Both the position numbers and the translations under genes were made by a program. The notes under the pieces are model-generated. The model saw only the letters and a list, made by a program, of their open reading frames with translations, was not told the origin of the DNA and did not search any database. This document shows, in pieces, positions 16,822-25,545 of a DNA stretch of 28,296 nt. This DNA comes from Planctomycetaceae bacterium (GTDB lineage: Bacteria > Planctomycetota > Planctomycetia > Pirellulales > UBA1268): positions 1-28,296 of the forward strand of contig JABHNP010000340.1 of the NCBI GenBank assembly GCA_018694455.1. Reading direction: 5' to 3'. The stretch's first letter is position 1. Each line of letters starts with the position of its first letter.

Positions 16822-16983
16822 AATAGACGTTCCTGTGCAGTAGAAACCGGTCTTCACTGTAAGCATGTCGTTTGCTCGTATGGGCTTATACAGAACAGTG
16901 TCAAAATGAGTGTGACATGCTATTTTTCTGAATCGACATCATTGCTTTAAGAAGATAGCCCACGCTTCTTGTTGGTTGCTACT

Positions 16984-19900
16984 TTAATGATATTCGCCGA
17001 ACCAACGATCTTTAAGATCATCAAGTATTCCTGTTTCCCGCATTTGCAGAATTGCATTGTTGAGCGGTTCACGAAGTGTACTCCCTTGTGGGAGTGCAAG
17101 GGCGAAGTCAAAAGAATTAAAGATACCAGGAATTAGTCGAAGATCATTGGGCTTGGAAGTATGTAAAGCAAGCATAAGTGTGTGTGACTCAGAGACGAGT
17201 GCATCGCACTCATCACTTGAAACAGCCGTCATCATCGTTTCAATGTTTGGGTACAGGACAGGGCTGCCTCCGTACTCTTTCACGGCATCAATAACGACCC
17301 CGCCTTCTTGGCAAGCCACTGTTTTGCCAAAGAGGTCACGAGGGCTACGCACGGTACCGGTGACCTGATCAACAGTCATTGTGGTGGTGAGTGTGCTAGT
17401 GAGCAGGGCCACGAGCACGATACCGCCAATCATCCAGGTGACTGCAATAAACCGTCCCGTTATTGTTGAGATCACTTTGTTTTCACAGCCACCGGTAATG
17501 ATCGTACTCACACTCCACCACACAGCTTCCCAAACACCACGAGGATATGGGGCTGGAAACGATTCTGCGTTATGGCGTCGTTCAAAGAGCCAGAGAAGGT
17601 GTCCGGTCAGAATCATCGTTCCGATTACGCTTGCAAGAATGGTGACTAGTTCCCACGAGATTAAATGTGTGAGGGCTGTGAAAAGTCGACCGTCATGATC
17701 ACGCGGGACAGCAATCTGAAGTCCTGAATGCACGACCGGATGTGTGAAGTCCACAAGCTTTTCACGTTGCTCCGTCACTGCGAGTGGACCAAGAAGTACA
17801 TCAATATCACCGTTTTGGGTTGCATTGAAGAGTTTTTCAATGGATGGAATTTGTACATATTGTGTGGATTCTCCGATGCGCTTCGATAATTCCTTCCAAA
17901 GATCAATTGAGTACCCACGAGGTGAATCTCCCTGATACTCTGCTAGTCCTTTTATCGGAAAAACTGCAACCCGTAAGGGATCAACTGTTTCGTTCGTAGC
18001 TGGCTCCTGTGCCCGAAGATGCCGTATCGAATCATTTGTCTGACAAAAAACACTTACTAAAAGTATTGCAGCAAATCCTCTTAGTGAATACTTCACGCGG
18101 AGCCTTTGTGAAACAATAAGTAGAATTGTTCCCAGTACAACAACTCCACCTGCAGCCACAATGGCAAGTGGTGGTAGTGATAGATTCATTGTGTCGGTTG
18201 TTGCTGAACTCGGCAGGGATTCTTTGTCTTTGATGCCAGTCATAAAGAGAAGAACGAGTGGCATTGAATTATTTGCGACATGACAGAGAATTGCTGGGTA
18301 GATGCTTTTCGTGAGAAGTACAATTGTGCCGAGTGCGAGTCCAAGCAAAAATGTTTGTGGCATACGCTCTGGCAGAAGATGAAAGAGCGCAAAGCAGATC
18401 GCTTGTGCAAAGACAGCGAAAGCCATCCTTTGTGTGTTGGGTTTTTCCCCACAGAACGCAGAAAGTACCCAGCCTCGAAAGAGGAGTTCCTCCAGACATG
18501 CTGGGAGTATTGCGATCAATATCCATGCTAGCCACCAAGGTTGATCAAGCATGAGAGAAAGAATTTTCTCCGAGAGTTGTTTCATGGCTGGAGACATCTC
18601 AATGCTAGTGAGTTGTAAGAGAACCGCGGCACCAAGAATAAAAAGTCCTCCTCCGGTCAAAACGCCACCTAGCAGTGCGCTTAGGCCACCTAGGCAAGAA
18701 GACCAAGGCGATCCAGTGCCAGGCCAAGAAAGAGAGAATGTTTTTTGTATGTTGACCCGTTGCCACCAAAGGAGCATTGCAAGAGGAGCAATAACCGCCA
18801 CTTGTTGTACAGGTATTGCTAGTACAATATTTGCAGGACTAATTCCTTGAACATACCAAAGACCAGCCAGGCCAACGGCAAGCGCGAGACCACCGTGAAT
18901 GACACCGGGAACAAGGCGAGGAGCTGGACGTGCAAAACCACTTGCTGCGTCTGGACCACGAAATAGGATGTCTTCGTCAGTGAGCATTGCTGCCGTTCCA
19001 CGAAGAAGTACCCAGGTAACACCGACACTTGAGAGCATTGTCGTGAGCAGAGGTGCGAGCCTGGCAATCGGTGTAGTCATTTCCCATGACGAGGATATTT
19101 GATCATCATGAGTGATGGGCTGTTGTTCTGTTGGTGGTGGCGTTAAGGCATCCTGAGAAACAACTATTTGCCCCGTAAAAGGTACTGCAGGTACAAAACC
19201 ATTGATGCTAATGCCGGGCAAAAGCGATATGCCTGCGAGTGCACTGATAAGAAGAATAACAGGCGTAAGCGTATTTTGTGCTTCCTTCACGCTTTTTGAA
19301 GCAGTTGTGACAGCGAGGCTCATCGCTGATGCGACGGAAGAAAGACCGATAAATGAAATAAGTGTAATGAATGCTCCTCGCCAAATATTTTGTAAATAAT
19401 ACTCTGCAGAACCATCAGGAAAATATCGTAAGGAGACAAGAATAGTCAGAAGAATCGAAATCACGTTTGCCGCAAGCGTGGCGAGTGTCACACCGAAAAT
19501 AGCGAGAAATTTTCCAAACACAATATCTTGTGTGCGACATGGGACGATGAGAAGTGTCTCAATTGTGCCCCGCTCTTTTTCACCAGCAATGGCATCGATT
19601 GCTGGATAAAATGATCCAGTCATTGTTAATACGGCGAGAAGTACGAGTATTGCTCCTAAGACCGGAGCAATGATTCTTCGATCAGCAATCACTTCTGCAG
19701 GATCCTTGCCCTCGAATATTAATTTGATGGGGTTGAAGAAACTGCGTGGAACTTCTGCGAGTTCCATTCGCTCCTCGCGAATCTGAGTCGCAAAACTCTG
19801 CATGAGTGACTCAAGCTGGGCCCGAGTTTTGGTACTTGCAGGATATTCGTCCGAGACATGGGCAGTCAGATCAATCGTGTTAAATCCTGTAAGCTGTTCT

Positions 19901-20295
19901 GAAAATCCTTCTGGTACGTCAATCCATAAATCAACTTTTCCAGAATCAAGAAGTTGCTTTGCTTTGTCAGATGATTCAATCTCAGCGAAGACGTCACTGG
20001 GCCATCCGGGTGGAATATTCTCTTTAGCCTCTAAAAGAATCATTCCAAGACGAGTAGCTAAACGAGGAGATTCAGGTCCACTAAGAACAAGTGAAAGTGG
20101 CGTGGCTGACTGTTGCTCTGCGGTAGTTTGTAATCCTGTTCGAACACCAAGAGAACTCGAAAGAGCAACCAATGGATATGTGATCATTGGTAATAGGAGC
20201 GTGACAGCAACAGTTCTTCGGTCTCTTAAAAATTCGAGAAGATCACGACGAGCTAATGACACAGCGGCCCAGAGAGAACTAACAGTGTGGTTCAT
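16984..20295 (-). CDS. Fusion: NatB-like ABC permease, CPBP protease, and glutamate-receptor-like ligand-gated channel
   Basis: A single 1103-residue frame carries three modules. Residues 1-430 are an ABC-2 (NatB-type) permease: helix at about 28-50, long outer domain, then a helix cluster with AGEKERGTIETLL. Residues 480-720 hold a CPBP (CAAX/Rce1-like) intramembrane protease with its full motif set: Glu602-Glu603 and Arg607 (EELLFR), His639 (FALFH), His672 and Asn676 (HVANN). The NatB-CPBP pairing is known. Residues 774-1103 form a split periplasmic binding domain (SBP_bac_3 type, RVAVFPIKG; GPLAVTEQREKLVDFT) interrupted by pore helices at about 880-975, as in GluR0-type channels. The pore loop reads STIITGGCENKV instead of a TVGYGD-type filter. 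A GTG at 18096 could start the last module separately. The gene overlaps the ATPase gene before it by ATGA, so transport partnership is likely. Confidence 0.85.
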   Translation of the reverse strand: MNHTVSSLWAAVSLARRDLLEFLRDRRTVAVTLLLPMITYPLVALSSSLGVRTGLQTTAEQQSATPLSLVLSGPESPRLATRLGMILLEAKENIPPGWPSDVFAEIESSDKAKQLLDSGKVDLWIDVPEGFSEQLTGFNTIDLTAHVSDEYPASTKTRAQLESLMQSFATQIREERMELAEVPRSFFNPIKLIFEGKDPAEVIADRRIIAPVLGAILVLLAVLTMTGSFYPAIDAIAGEKERGTIETLLIVPCRTQDIVFGKFLAIFGVTLATLAANVISILLTILVSLRYFPDGSAEYYLQNIWRGAFITLISFIGLSSVASAMSLAVTTASKSVKEAQNTLTPVILLISALAGISLLPGISINGFVPAVPFTGQIVVSQDALTPPPTEQQPITHDDQISSSWEMTTPIARLAPLLTTMLSSVGVTWVLLRGTAAMLTDEDILFRGPDAASGFARPAPRLVPGVIHGGLALAVGLAGLWYVQGISPANIVLAIPVQQVAVIAPLAMLLWWQRVNIQKTFSLSWPGTGSPWSSCLGGLSALLGGVLTGGGLFILGAAVLLQLTSIEMSPAMKQLSEKILSLMLDQPWWLAWILIAILPACLEELLFRGWVLSAFCGEKPNTQRMAFAVFAQAICFALFHLLPERMPQTFLLGLALGTIVLLTKSIYPAILCHVANNSMPLVLLFMTGIKDKESLPSSATTDTMNLSLPPLAIVAAGGVVVLGTILLIVSQRLRVKYSLRGFAAILLVSVFCQTNDSIRHLRAQEPATNETVDPLRVAVFPIKGLAEYQGDSPRGYSIDLWKELSKRIGESTQYVQIPSIEKLFNATQNGDIDVLLGPLAVTEQREKLVDFTHPVVHSGLQIAVPRDHDGRLFTALTHLISWELVTILASVIGTMILTGHLLWLFERRHNAESFPAPYPRGVWEAVWWSVSTIITGGCENKVISTITGRFIAVTWMIGGIVLVALLTSTLTTTMTVDQVTGTVRSPRDLFGKTVACQEGGVVIDAVKEYGGSPVLYPNIETMMTAVSSDECDALVSESHTLMLALHTSKPNDLRLIPGIFNSFDFALALPQGSTLREPLNNAILQMRETGILDDLKDRWFGEYH
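18094..18104 (-). promoter_or_regulatory. Possible internal translation start at the permease/channel junction
   Basis: On the minus strand AAAGG sits six bases before an in-frame GTG (18096-18094). The codons after it encode KYSLRGFAAILLVSVFCQ, which looks like a signal peptide, followed by a mature domain starting near EPATNETVDP. A product from here would be 370 residues, a normal size for a bacterial glutamate-receptor-like channel. No stop separates it from the upstream module. Confidence 0.4.
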
Positions 20296-21062
20296 GCAGG
20301 GGTCTCTCTATCAATTGCACGAAAAAATGCACTTTCAAGATCACCCGAGTCTGAAACGAGCGCACCGTGCGTGCCCATGGCAACAATGTGTCCAGTGTTA
20401 ATAATGACAAAGCGATCACACCGGTGTTCGATTTCGTGGAGGCGGTGTGTTGATAGCAAAATTGCGTGACCTCGTTCTCTTAGGTGGTCAAGCGTGTCAA
20501 GTAGATCACGTGACCCTACAACGTCGAGCGCATTTGTAGGTTCATCCAAAACAAGCGCCGGGGGGTTATGAACAAGTGCCCGGCCTAGTGAAATACGCTG
20601 CCGTTGTCCTGAAGAAAGCCTGCCAGCGGGGCGATCAATGTAATCGCTTAAGGAAAGTGTTTGAATAAGCCACTCCAGTCGTTCTTTGATGGCATCTTCA
20701 TCAAGACCATGAAGGCGTCCGAAAGAAGTAAGTAATTCGCGGGCTGTCAGGCGATCCGGCACACCAGTTGTGGCCGATACATATCCGAGGGACTGTCGTG
20801 CTCCAACGGGGTCTCTAATACTGTCGTGACCACAAACTTGAGTGTGACCAGACGTTGGTTGTAAAAGCGTTGCAATAATGCGAAGTGTTGTCGTTTTCCC
20901 AGCACCGTTAGCACCGAGCAATCCAACAATTTCACCTGCAGCAACAGACATTGAAATATTGTCAACTGCCCGAACAATCGTGCCATCACTACTCTTGTAT
21001 TCCTTTACAAGATTTTCAATGTGGATGACTGGATCATCAATGAGTTCTGTTGTTCTATCCAT
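20292..21062 (-). CDS. ABC transporter ATPase, NatA-like
   Basis: This 256-residue cytoplasmic ATPase has Walker A GANGAGKTT at residues 50-58. It also has the ABC signature LSSGQRQRISLGRAL, Walker B ALVLDEPTNALD and the switch histidine in LLSTHRLHEIE. Its overall form matches the NatA/CcmA group that drives ABC-2 permeases such as NatB. The ATG at 21062 lies 3 bases after the stop of the preceding permease gene. Its own stop overlaps the start of the giant permease frame by four bases (ATGA), which predicts tight stoichiometric coupling with that permease. It has no clear extra domain. Classical NatAB exports sodium; with a CPBP protease and channel domain on its partner, the substrate here is open. 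Confidence 0.92.
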   Translation of the reverse strand: MDRTTELIDDPVIHIENLVKEYKSSDGTIVRAVDNISMSVAAGEIVGLLGANGAGKTTTLRIIATLLQPTSGHTQVCGHDSIRDPVGARQSLGYVSATTGVPDRLTARELLTSFGRLHGLDEDAIKERLEWLIQTLSLSDYIDRPAGRLSSGQRQRISLGRALVHNPPALVLDEPTNALDVVGSRDLLDTLDHLRERGHAILLSTHRLHEIEHRCDRFVIINTGHIVAMGTHGALVSDSGDLESAFFRAIDRETPA

Positions 21063-21065
21063 CCA

Positions 21066-21893
21066 TTAATTTTCTACACTTGGTGGAAACTGGCGGTGAT
21101 TGAGAATAAATCCAGCAGTTGCAAGAAGTACAAAAACAAGAATGCAGACAGCAATTATTTGCACGGGTGCTGAATAATCATCCACAAAAAGTGTCATCTC
21201 AATCGGCAGTTCTCGTCGCCATTCCATCCATTCAACAAGAAGACTTCGCAGACGTAAGCTTACTGTGATTTGATTTACAACAGCAGGTAGTAAACCTGCA
21301 AAATACTCAACAATCAAGGCAACACCAACGCTAGCGATGAGGGCACGTTTTGGAAGGATAACGGCAGGAAGTGCAAACAAAGCAGCTCGTCCGATACAGG
21401 ATAATCCAATAAGTATTGTAAACATCACAACTAGTCCAAGTGGCTGTGTCGGCTGAGCAACAAGTAGTGTGAGTATGAGTGCGGTGAAAGCAACGGTGCC
21501 CGTCCAGAGGACGGCAGCAGCAAACGTGCCCAAAAGCAAGCTTTGTCGACCACCTGGCCGGACGGCAATATGAATCCACGTTCCCCGTTCAAGTTCGTCA
21601 GCGACAACAGGACACATTGTTACGAGAAGCCCAAGGACACAAAGTGCTTCAGGAATGAGGGCGTATATCATGACAACAGTCATGTTTCGATCAATTGGTG
21701 CCGTGCGTGTAACTGCAAACATAACTGCTGCTGGAAAAATAGCACCAGCGAGGCCCATGGCAAGGCGGGGTCTAGTCATTAATCGGCTGAGCTGAAAACT
21801 GGCTACTGCTCGGATTGCTGCAAATCTATTTTCTTCGGAGGAGCAATTTTGTTGTTGATCACGAGGGGTCGCCATGCGTGAAGAATCATTCAT
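21066..21893 (-). CDS. ABC transporter permease (ABC-2-like)
   Basis: This 275-residue membrane protein has about six hydrophobic helices (LAMGLAGAIFPAAVMFAV, MIYALIPEALCVLGLLV, LLLGTFAAAVLWTGTVAF, FTILIGLSCIGRAALFAL, IIAVCILVFVLLATAGFI and others). The stretch VADELERGTWIHIAVRP resembles the cytoplasmic coupling motif (DEREKGT-type) of ABC-2 permeases. The first 30 residues are hydrophilic, so there is no signal peptide. Its ATG overlaps the TGA of the preceding ATPase gene (21890-21893, ATGA), which makes that 314-residue ATPase its natural partner. No substrate can be inferred. Confidence 0.8.
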   Translation of the reverse strand: MNDSSRMATPRDQQQNCSSEENRFAAIRAVASFQLSRLMTRPRLAMGLAGAIFPAAVMFAVTRTAPIDRNMTVVMIYALIPEALCVLGLLVTMCPVVADELERGTWIHIAVRPGGRQSLLLGTFAAAVLWTGTVAFTALILTLLVAQPTQPLGLVVMFTILIGLSCIGRAALFALPAVILPKRALIASVGVALIVEYFAGLLPAVVNQITVSLRLRSLLVEWMEWRRELPIEMTLFVDDYSAPVQIIAVCILVFVLLATAGFILNHRQFPPSVEN

Positions 21894-22834
21894 TGCTCAA
21901 CTCCCCGATGCAGTTTCACGAGTCGACTGAAGATGCCCTCGAGTGTTCTATCTTCAGCGATTACTTCACGTACTACAAGACCTTCATGAACTGCTTTGGC
22001 AACCGCAGCTGTGAGGTGACTGACTTGTCTTGTCCCAACAACAACTGTATTGACATCGGGTATATGCAGTGTTTCTACAGCACCAGCTGCACAGACTATT
22101 TGAGCAAGATTATTTACAGAGGGTGTTTTGAATGTGATCGTAGTTGGTAATGCGTCAACGAGCTCTCTGATTTCTGACGCAGATCCATTTGCAACAAGAC
22201 GACCTCCAAGAATAACAGCGAGATCGGCGCGTAATGCTTCGACTTCGTGTAGAAGATGACTCGCTACGAGAAGGCTCCTCGTCTGAGCCCATGTTCGTAC
22301 AAGATTGACTAGGTCATGCCGAGCGATAGGGTCAAGGCCATCAAATGGTTCGTCGAGTACAAGTAAGTCGGGTTCGTGTGCAAACGCTCCAGCTAATTTC
22401 GCCCGTTGACGCATGCCTTTTGAAAGTGTTGAAAGAGGGCGAACACATGCTTCACCAAGACCGACTTCTTCGAGTGCACGTGCAGCTCTCCGAGGTGCTT
22501 CAGCCGTATCAAAACCGCTCAGTCGCATGAGGTAGGTGACCCATTCTTGTGGCGTCGCATTACGTTCAGTGATGTCGGCAGCTGGACAATATCCAATTCT
22601 GGCAAGAATCCTTCGGTTTCCGAAAGGAGCTTCCCCGAACACCCGTACAGATCCAATAGTTGGGCGCAATTGTCCAGTAATAAGTCCAAGTAGTGTCGTT
22701 TTCCCAGCACCATTTGGTCCAAGTAGTCCGTGAGCACCTTGGTCTAGTTCAGCTGAAACGTCGTTGACGCCAATGACAGTGCCGTAAAGCTTTGTAACGT
22801 GCTGGAGGGAAAGCATGGGTAATGGAGCGGGCAA
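21890..22834 (-). CDS. ABC transporter ATPase
   Basis: This 314-residue ATPase has Walker A GPNGAGKTT at 39-47 and signature LSKGMRQRAKLAGA, the KGM form common in CcmA/NatA-type ATPases. Walker B is LLVLDEPFDGLDP and the switch histidine lies in VASHLLHEVE. About 95 residues follow the ATPase core (from TITFKTPSVNNL), the usual C-terminal extension of drug-exporter type ATPases. The frame starts at TTG 22834; an ATG at 22816 is an alternative that keeps the conserved fold, and neither has a strong ribosome-binding site. The upstream permease stops only nine bases away, and the downstream permease overlaps by four bases, so this gene sits in the middle of a translationally coupled series. Confidence 0.9.
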   Translation of the reverse strand: MPAPLPMLSLQHVTKLYGTVIGVNDVSAELDQGAHGLLGPNGAGKTTLLGLITGQLRPTIGSVRVFGEAPFGNRRILARIGYCPAADITERNATPQEWVTYLMRLSGFDTAEAPRRAARALEEVGLGEACVRPLSTLSKGMRQRAKLAGAFAHEPDLLVLDEPFDGLDPIARHDLVNLVRTWAQTRSLLVASHLLHEVEALRADLAVILGGRLVANGSASEIRELVDALPTTITFKTPSVNNLAQIVCAAGAVETLHIPDVNTVVVGTRQVSHLTAAVAKAVHEGLVVREVIAEDRTLEGIFSRLVKLHRGVEQ

Positions 22835-22843
22835 AATTGTGGG

Positions 22844-23947
22844 TTAACTCGATGCTGGAGCAGTTATTCTCCATGAGAGAATAACGAGACTGCTGACACT
22901 CATCAGGAGCAATGTCATTGAAGATGGCCACCAGGAACTTGGTCGTGTATCAATACCAAAGATAGCCGCCTGAACTGCACCAAGCGCATGATACGGAGAG
23001 ACCCAAGCCCAACGATCCTGCCCGGTGTCGATTCCAGCGGCACGGGCAAACCATCGAAAGTTACGTCTTAATGGAGAGACTTCAATTTTTGAACTACGGG
23101 AAGCTTGATCTGCTTTGGTCGCTGATAGAACAGTTGAAACGCCACCATCTTGTGTGCTGGCAACAAGATCAGCTGTTGTAAGTGCTCCATGTGCAATCCA
23201 GCACGCCACCCATGTAGCGAACCACGCAAAACTAGCGATACGACTTTCAGCCGTGAGTGATGAATAAGCTAGGGCTAGAAAGACAGTTGGAATGGCTAGG
23301 ATTAAGCTTGCAGCAATAATACGAATTGGAAGGTCCCACGTCTCAAATGCAACTGAAACACTGGGGCTTACAAGAACACCTGTGAACCAGAGTGCGAGTG
23401 CAGGCAGCATGGTTATGACAAGAACTAATAGAAAGAGGATAAGAGACTTACCGAGTATGTATTCTGCTCGCCCTACAGGTCTGGTGAAATAAATGAGCCA
23501 AGCTTTTGCCCTCAAGTCACGTGAAATGAGTGTCGGGGCAACTAATCCAAGAACGGCTGCTAGAAGCATTGCTTGAGGGGCCCGCATGAAGGCCAGAAGG
23601 AGTCGGGTCCAAACCAGATGTCGTGTTGTTTGAACATCAACGTCCCCATCATTGCCGCCGAGGGCATCAGCGAGAACAGTGCCTAGCATGCCAACACCAT
23701 CAAGATTGCGGCCACGTTGCGCCGCTGTGCCAAGCGAGGTCAGGCGTCCCTCGTCAACAGCCTGTTCAAACGCAAAAAAACTGGCAGCAAAAATAAGTGC
23801 TGGGCTCCAAGCAAAAAAGACCATGCGTCGAAGCCAACGGCTTTCCCAAGCCAGCCGAATGCCAGTTAAAGCAATGACCCAGATCGTTGTCGAAGGACCA
23901 CATCGCTTCTTGTTCCACGGACGATAACCGACATCTTGCAATGGCAT
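22844..23947 (-). CDS. ABC transporter permease (ABC-2 family)
   Basis: This 367-residue protein has about six helices: a first one near residues 43-61, then after a polar loop AMLLAAVLGLVAPTLI, ILFLLVLVITMLPALALWF, IIAASLILAIPTVFLALAY, FAWFATWVACWIAHGAL and, at the C-terminus, MTLLLMSVSSLVILSW. The segment ISRDLRAKAWLIYFTRPVGRAEYILGK looks like the cytoplasmic region of ABC-2 permeases that contacts the ATPase. A charged region near 265-310 separates the last two helices. The start ATG shares bases with the stop of the preceding ATPase (TAATG at 23949-23945), so that ATPase is its probable partner. The substrate is unknown. Confidence 0.82.
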   Translation of the reverse strand: MPLQDVGYRPWNKKRCGPSTTIWVIALTGIRLAWESRWLRRMVFFAWSPALIFAASFFAFEQAVDEGRLTSLGTAAQRGRNLDGVGMLGTVLADALGGNDGDVDVQTTRHLVWTRLLLAFMRAPQAMLLAAVLGLVAPTLISRDLRAKAWLIYFTRPVGRAEYILGKSLILFLLVLVITMLPALALWFTGVLVSPSVSVAFETWDLPIRIIAASLILAIPTVFLALAYSSLTAESRIASFAWFATWVACWIAHGALTTADLVASTQDGGVSTVLSATKADQASRSSKIEVSPLRRNFRWFARAAGIDTGQDRWAWVSPYHALGAVQAAIFGIDTRPSSWWPSSMTLLLMSVSSLVILSWRITAPASS

Positions 23948-24933
23948 TAGTGGCTTCCTCGCAGGGTCTGGTCTTGTTTATTGGAAACTTGTTCAGACTG
24001 GCGAAGCGTTTCAATGAAGATATCTTCGAGTGGACGGGTTGCCGGCGATAGAGAGCGAATGCTTACTCCAGTTTCAGCTGCAGCAGCCCAGACCGTGTTG
24101 ATATTTTCTGGATTTGGTGACACAAGAGAAATAATGGATTCTGTCTCACGTATTTCCACACGAGCAGTAAGACCACGCTCAGAGAGTTTTGCTGCAAGAT
24201 TTTTCAGTGGTCCAATTCCTACAAGATGGTGTTCAGGCTGCGGAGGCTTAGTAAGCGCGTCAATGGTACCGGTGAGTCGTACACGACCTCCAGCAAGCAC
24301 GATGACCTGATCACAGATAGCCTCTACATCAGGCAGAACATGTGTTGAAACAAAGATTGTTTTCCCATGATCTTTGGCGAGAGTAGTGAGACGCCCAAGC
24401 ATTGCCTGTCGCTCAATGGGGTCAAGCCCATTCGTCGGCTCATCTAAAATAATCATATCTGGATCATGAACGATAGCAGCGGCAAAAGAGACCTTCTGAC
24501 GGGTGCCGACTGAGAGCGTCTCGACGGGTCTATAACGCTCTTGACCCGCATCGCACCAATCCAAGACTTCATGAGACCTCCGCAGTGCTTCAGTTGATGG
24601 TAAGCCTGAAAGACGTGCGGCATATCGAACCATCTCAACACCAGATAAACCTGGGATCGTACATTCATCTTCGGGAACAACTCCAACAATCTGACGAACA
24701 CGACGAGGTGCACGATATGGGTCGATTCCAAATACCCGTGCTTGACCAGAAGCAAGTCGTACAAGGCCAAGGATGGATCTGACAAGTGTGCTTTTGCCAG
24801 CGCCATTGGGCCCAACAAGACCGGTAATTCCACGAGTAACATCTAGTGAAACACCATCAAGCACAGTTCGTCGCCCATATCGTTTGACAATATTATTCAG
24901 TCGAACGGGAATGATAGCGTCGAAGTTTGTCAT
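23947..24933 (-). CDS. ABC transporter ATPase
   Basis: This 328-residue ATPase has Walker A GPNGAGKST at residues 41-49, Walker B MIILDEPTNGLDP and switch histidine in FVSTHVLPDVE. The signature loop reads LSVGTRQKVSFAAA, with VGT in place of the common GGQ, as seen in some exporter ATPases. A C-terminal extension of about 100 residues follows the core. It is the first ABC gene after frr, with 40 bases between them and no clear terminator, so it is probably read from the ribosomal-protein cluster or from a weak internal promoter. The ATG at 24933 is clean. It couples by TAATG to the following 367-residue permease. Confidence 0.92.
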   Translation of the reverse strand: MTNFDAIIPVRLNNIVKRYGRRTVLDGVSLDVTRGITGLVGPNGAGKSTLVRSILGLVRLASGQARVFGIDPYRAPRRVRQIVGVVPEDECTIPGLSGVEMVRYAARLSGLPSTEALRRSHEVLDWCDAGQERYRPVETLSVGTRQKVSFAAAIVHDPDMIILDEPTNGLDPIERQAMLGRLTTLAKDHGKTIFVSTHVLPDVEAICDQVIVLAGGRVRLTGTIDALTKPPQPEHHLVGIGPLKNLAAKLSERGLTARVEIRETESIISLVSPNPENINTVWAAAAETGVSIRSLSPATRPLEDIFIETLRQSEQVSNKQDQTLRGSH

Positions 24934-24973
24934 GGGTGCTGGTCTGGCTCAAAGTTCTCCAAACACAAAAAAG

Positions 24974-25534
24974 TCAATTATCCATCACTTCGGTCTCTTT
25001 TGCTTTTGCGAGATCGCTTACGCGTCCTTCAAATTTCTTTGTGAGATCTTGGACTTCTTCTTTGGTACTGTTGCAATCGTCTTCCGTCATAGCGCTGCTT
25101 GCTTTTTCCCCGTCGGCAGCTTTATTTGCGTCTCTTCTTACGTTACGGATTGCGACCCTTGATTCTTCTGCAAGTTCTTTAATACGAGCAGTCATCTTTT
25201 TTCGAACGTCGGTTGAAAGTGATGGGATTGTAATACGTATGACTCTACCATCGCTTTGGGGATTGAGACCCAAGTCACTTGACTGAATTGCTTTTTCGAT
25301 GTCCTTTATCGTTCCTGGATCAAAAGGTCGAATAACAATCTGGTTTGGCTCAGGCGCTCCTACGTTTGCCAAGGACTTAATCGGAGTTGGTGACCCATAG
25401 ACCTCGGCCCGTAGTGAATCTACAAGCCCCGGATTAGCACGGCCGGTGCGGATTCCAGTCAGTGAGTTCCGAAAGACATCAACAGCTTTCTCCATTCGTT
25501 CCTCCGCGTCCAGAAGAATTTCATCGGCTGCCAT
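24974..25534 (-). CDS. frr: Ribosome recycling factor
   Basis: Ribosome recycling factor (186 residues, the normal length) splits post-termination ribosomes together with EF-G in the cytoplasm. Recognisable segments are FRNSLTGIRTGRANPGLVD near 21-39, followed by APEPNQIVIRPFDPG, ALQSSDLGLNP-like IQSSDLGLNPQSDG, and RKKMTARIKELAEESRVAIRN, all typical of RRF domain I and its hinge. The ATG at 25534 has a near-perfect Shine-Dalgarno (AAGGAGG) seven bases upstream, the strongest in the window. It overlaps a hairpin described separately. It is the last gene of the rpsB-tsf-pyrH-frr cluster. Confidence 0.98.
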   Translation of the reverse strand: MAADEILLDAEERMEKAVDVFRNSLTGIRTGRANPGLVDSLRAEVYGSPTPIKSLANVGAPEPNQIVIRPFDPGTIKDIEKAIQSSDLGLNPQSDGRVIRITIPSLSTDVRKKMTARIKELAEESRVAIRNVRRDANKAADGEKASSAMTEDDCNSTKEEVQDLTKKFEGRVSDLAKAKETEVMDN

Positions 25535-25545
25535 TTTCTTTCCTC

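Noticed and set aside
16880..16904. TTGACA upstream of the sulfatase as a promoter
   Set aside because: The hexamer is perfect on the minus strand, but the sequence 17 bases later is ATACGA, a poor -10, so I do not call it.
19802..20401. Plus-strand open frame of 199 codons
   Set aside because: Antisense to the NatB-like permease and NatA-like ATPase genes, both with clear motifs; the translation is Ser/Arg-rich and unlike a folded protein.
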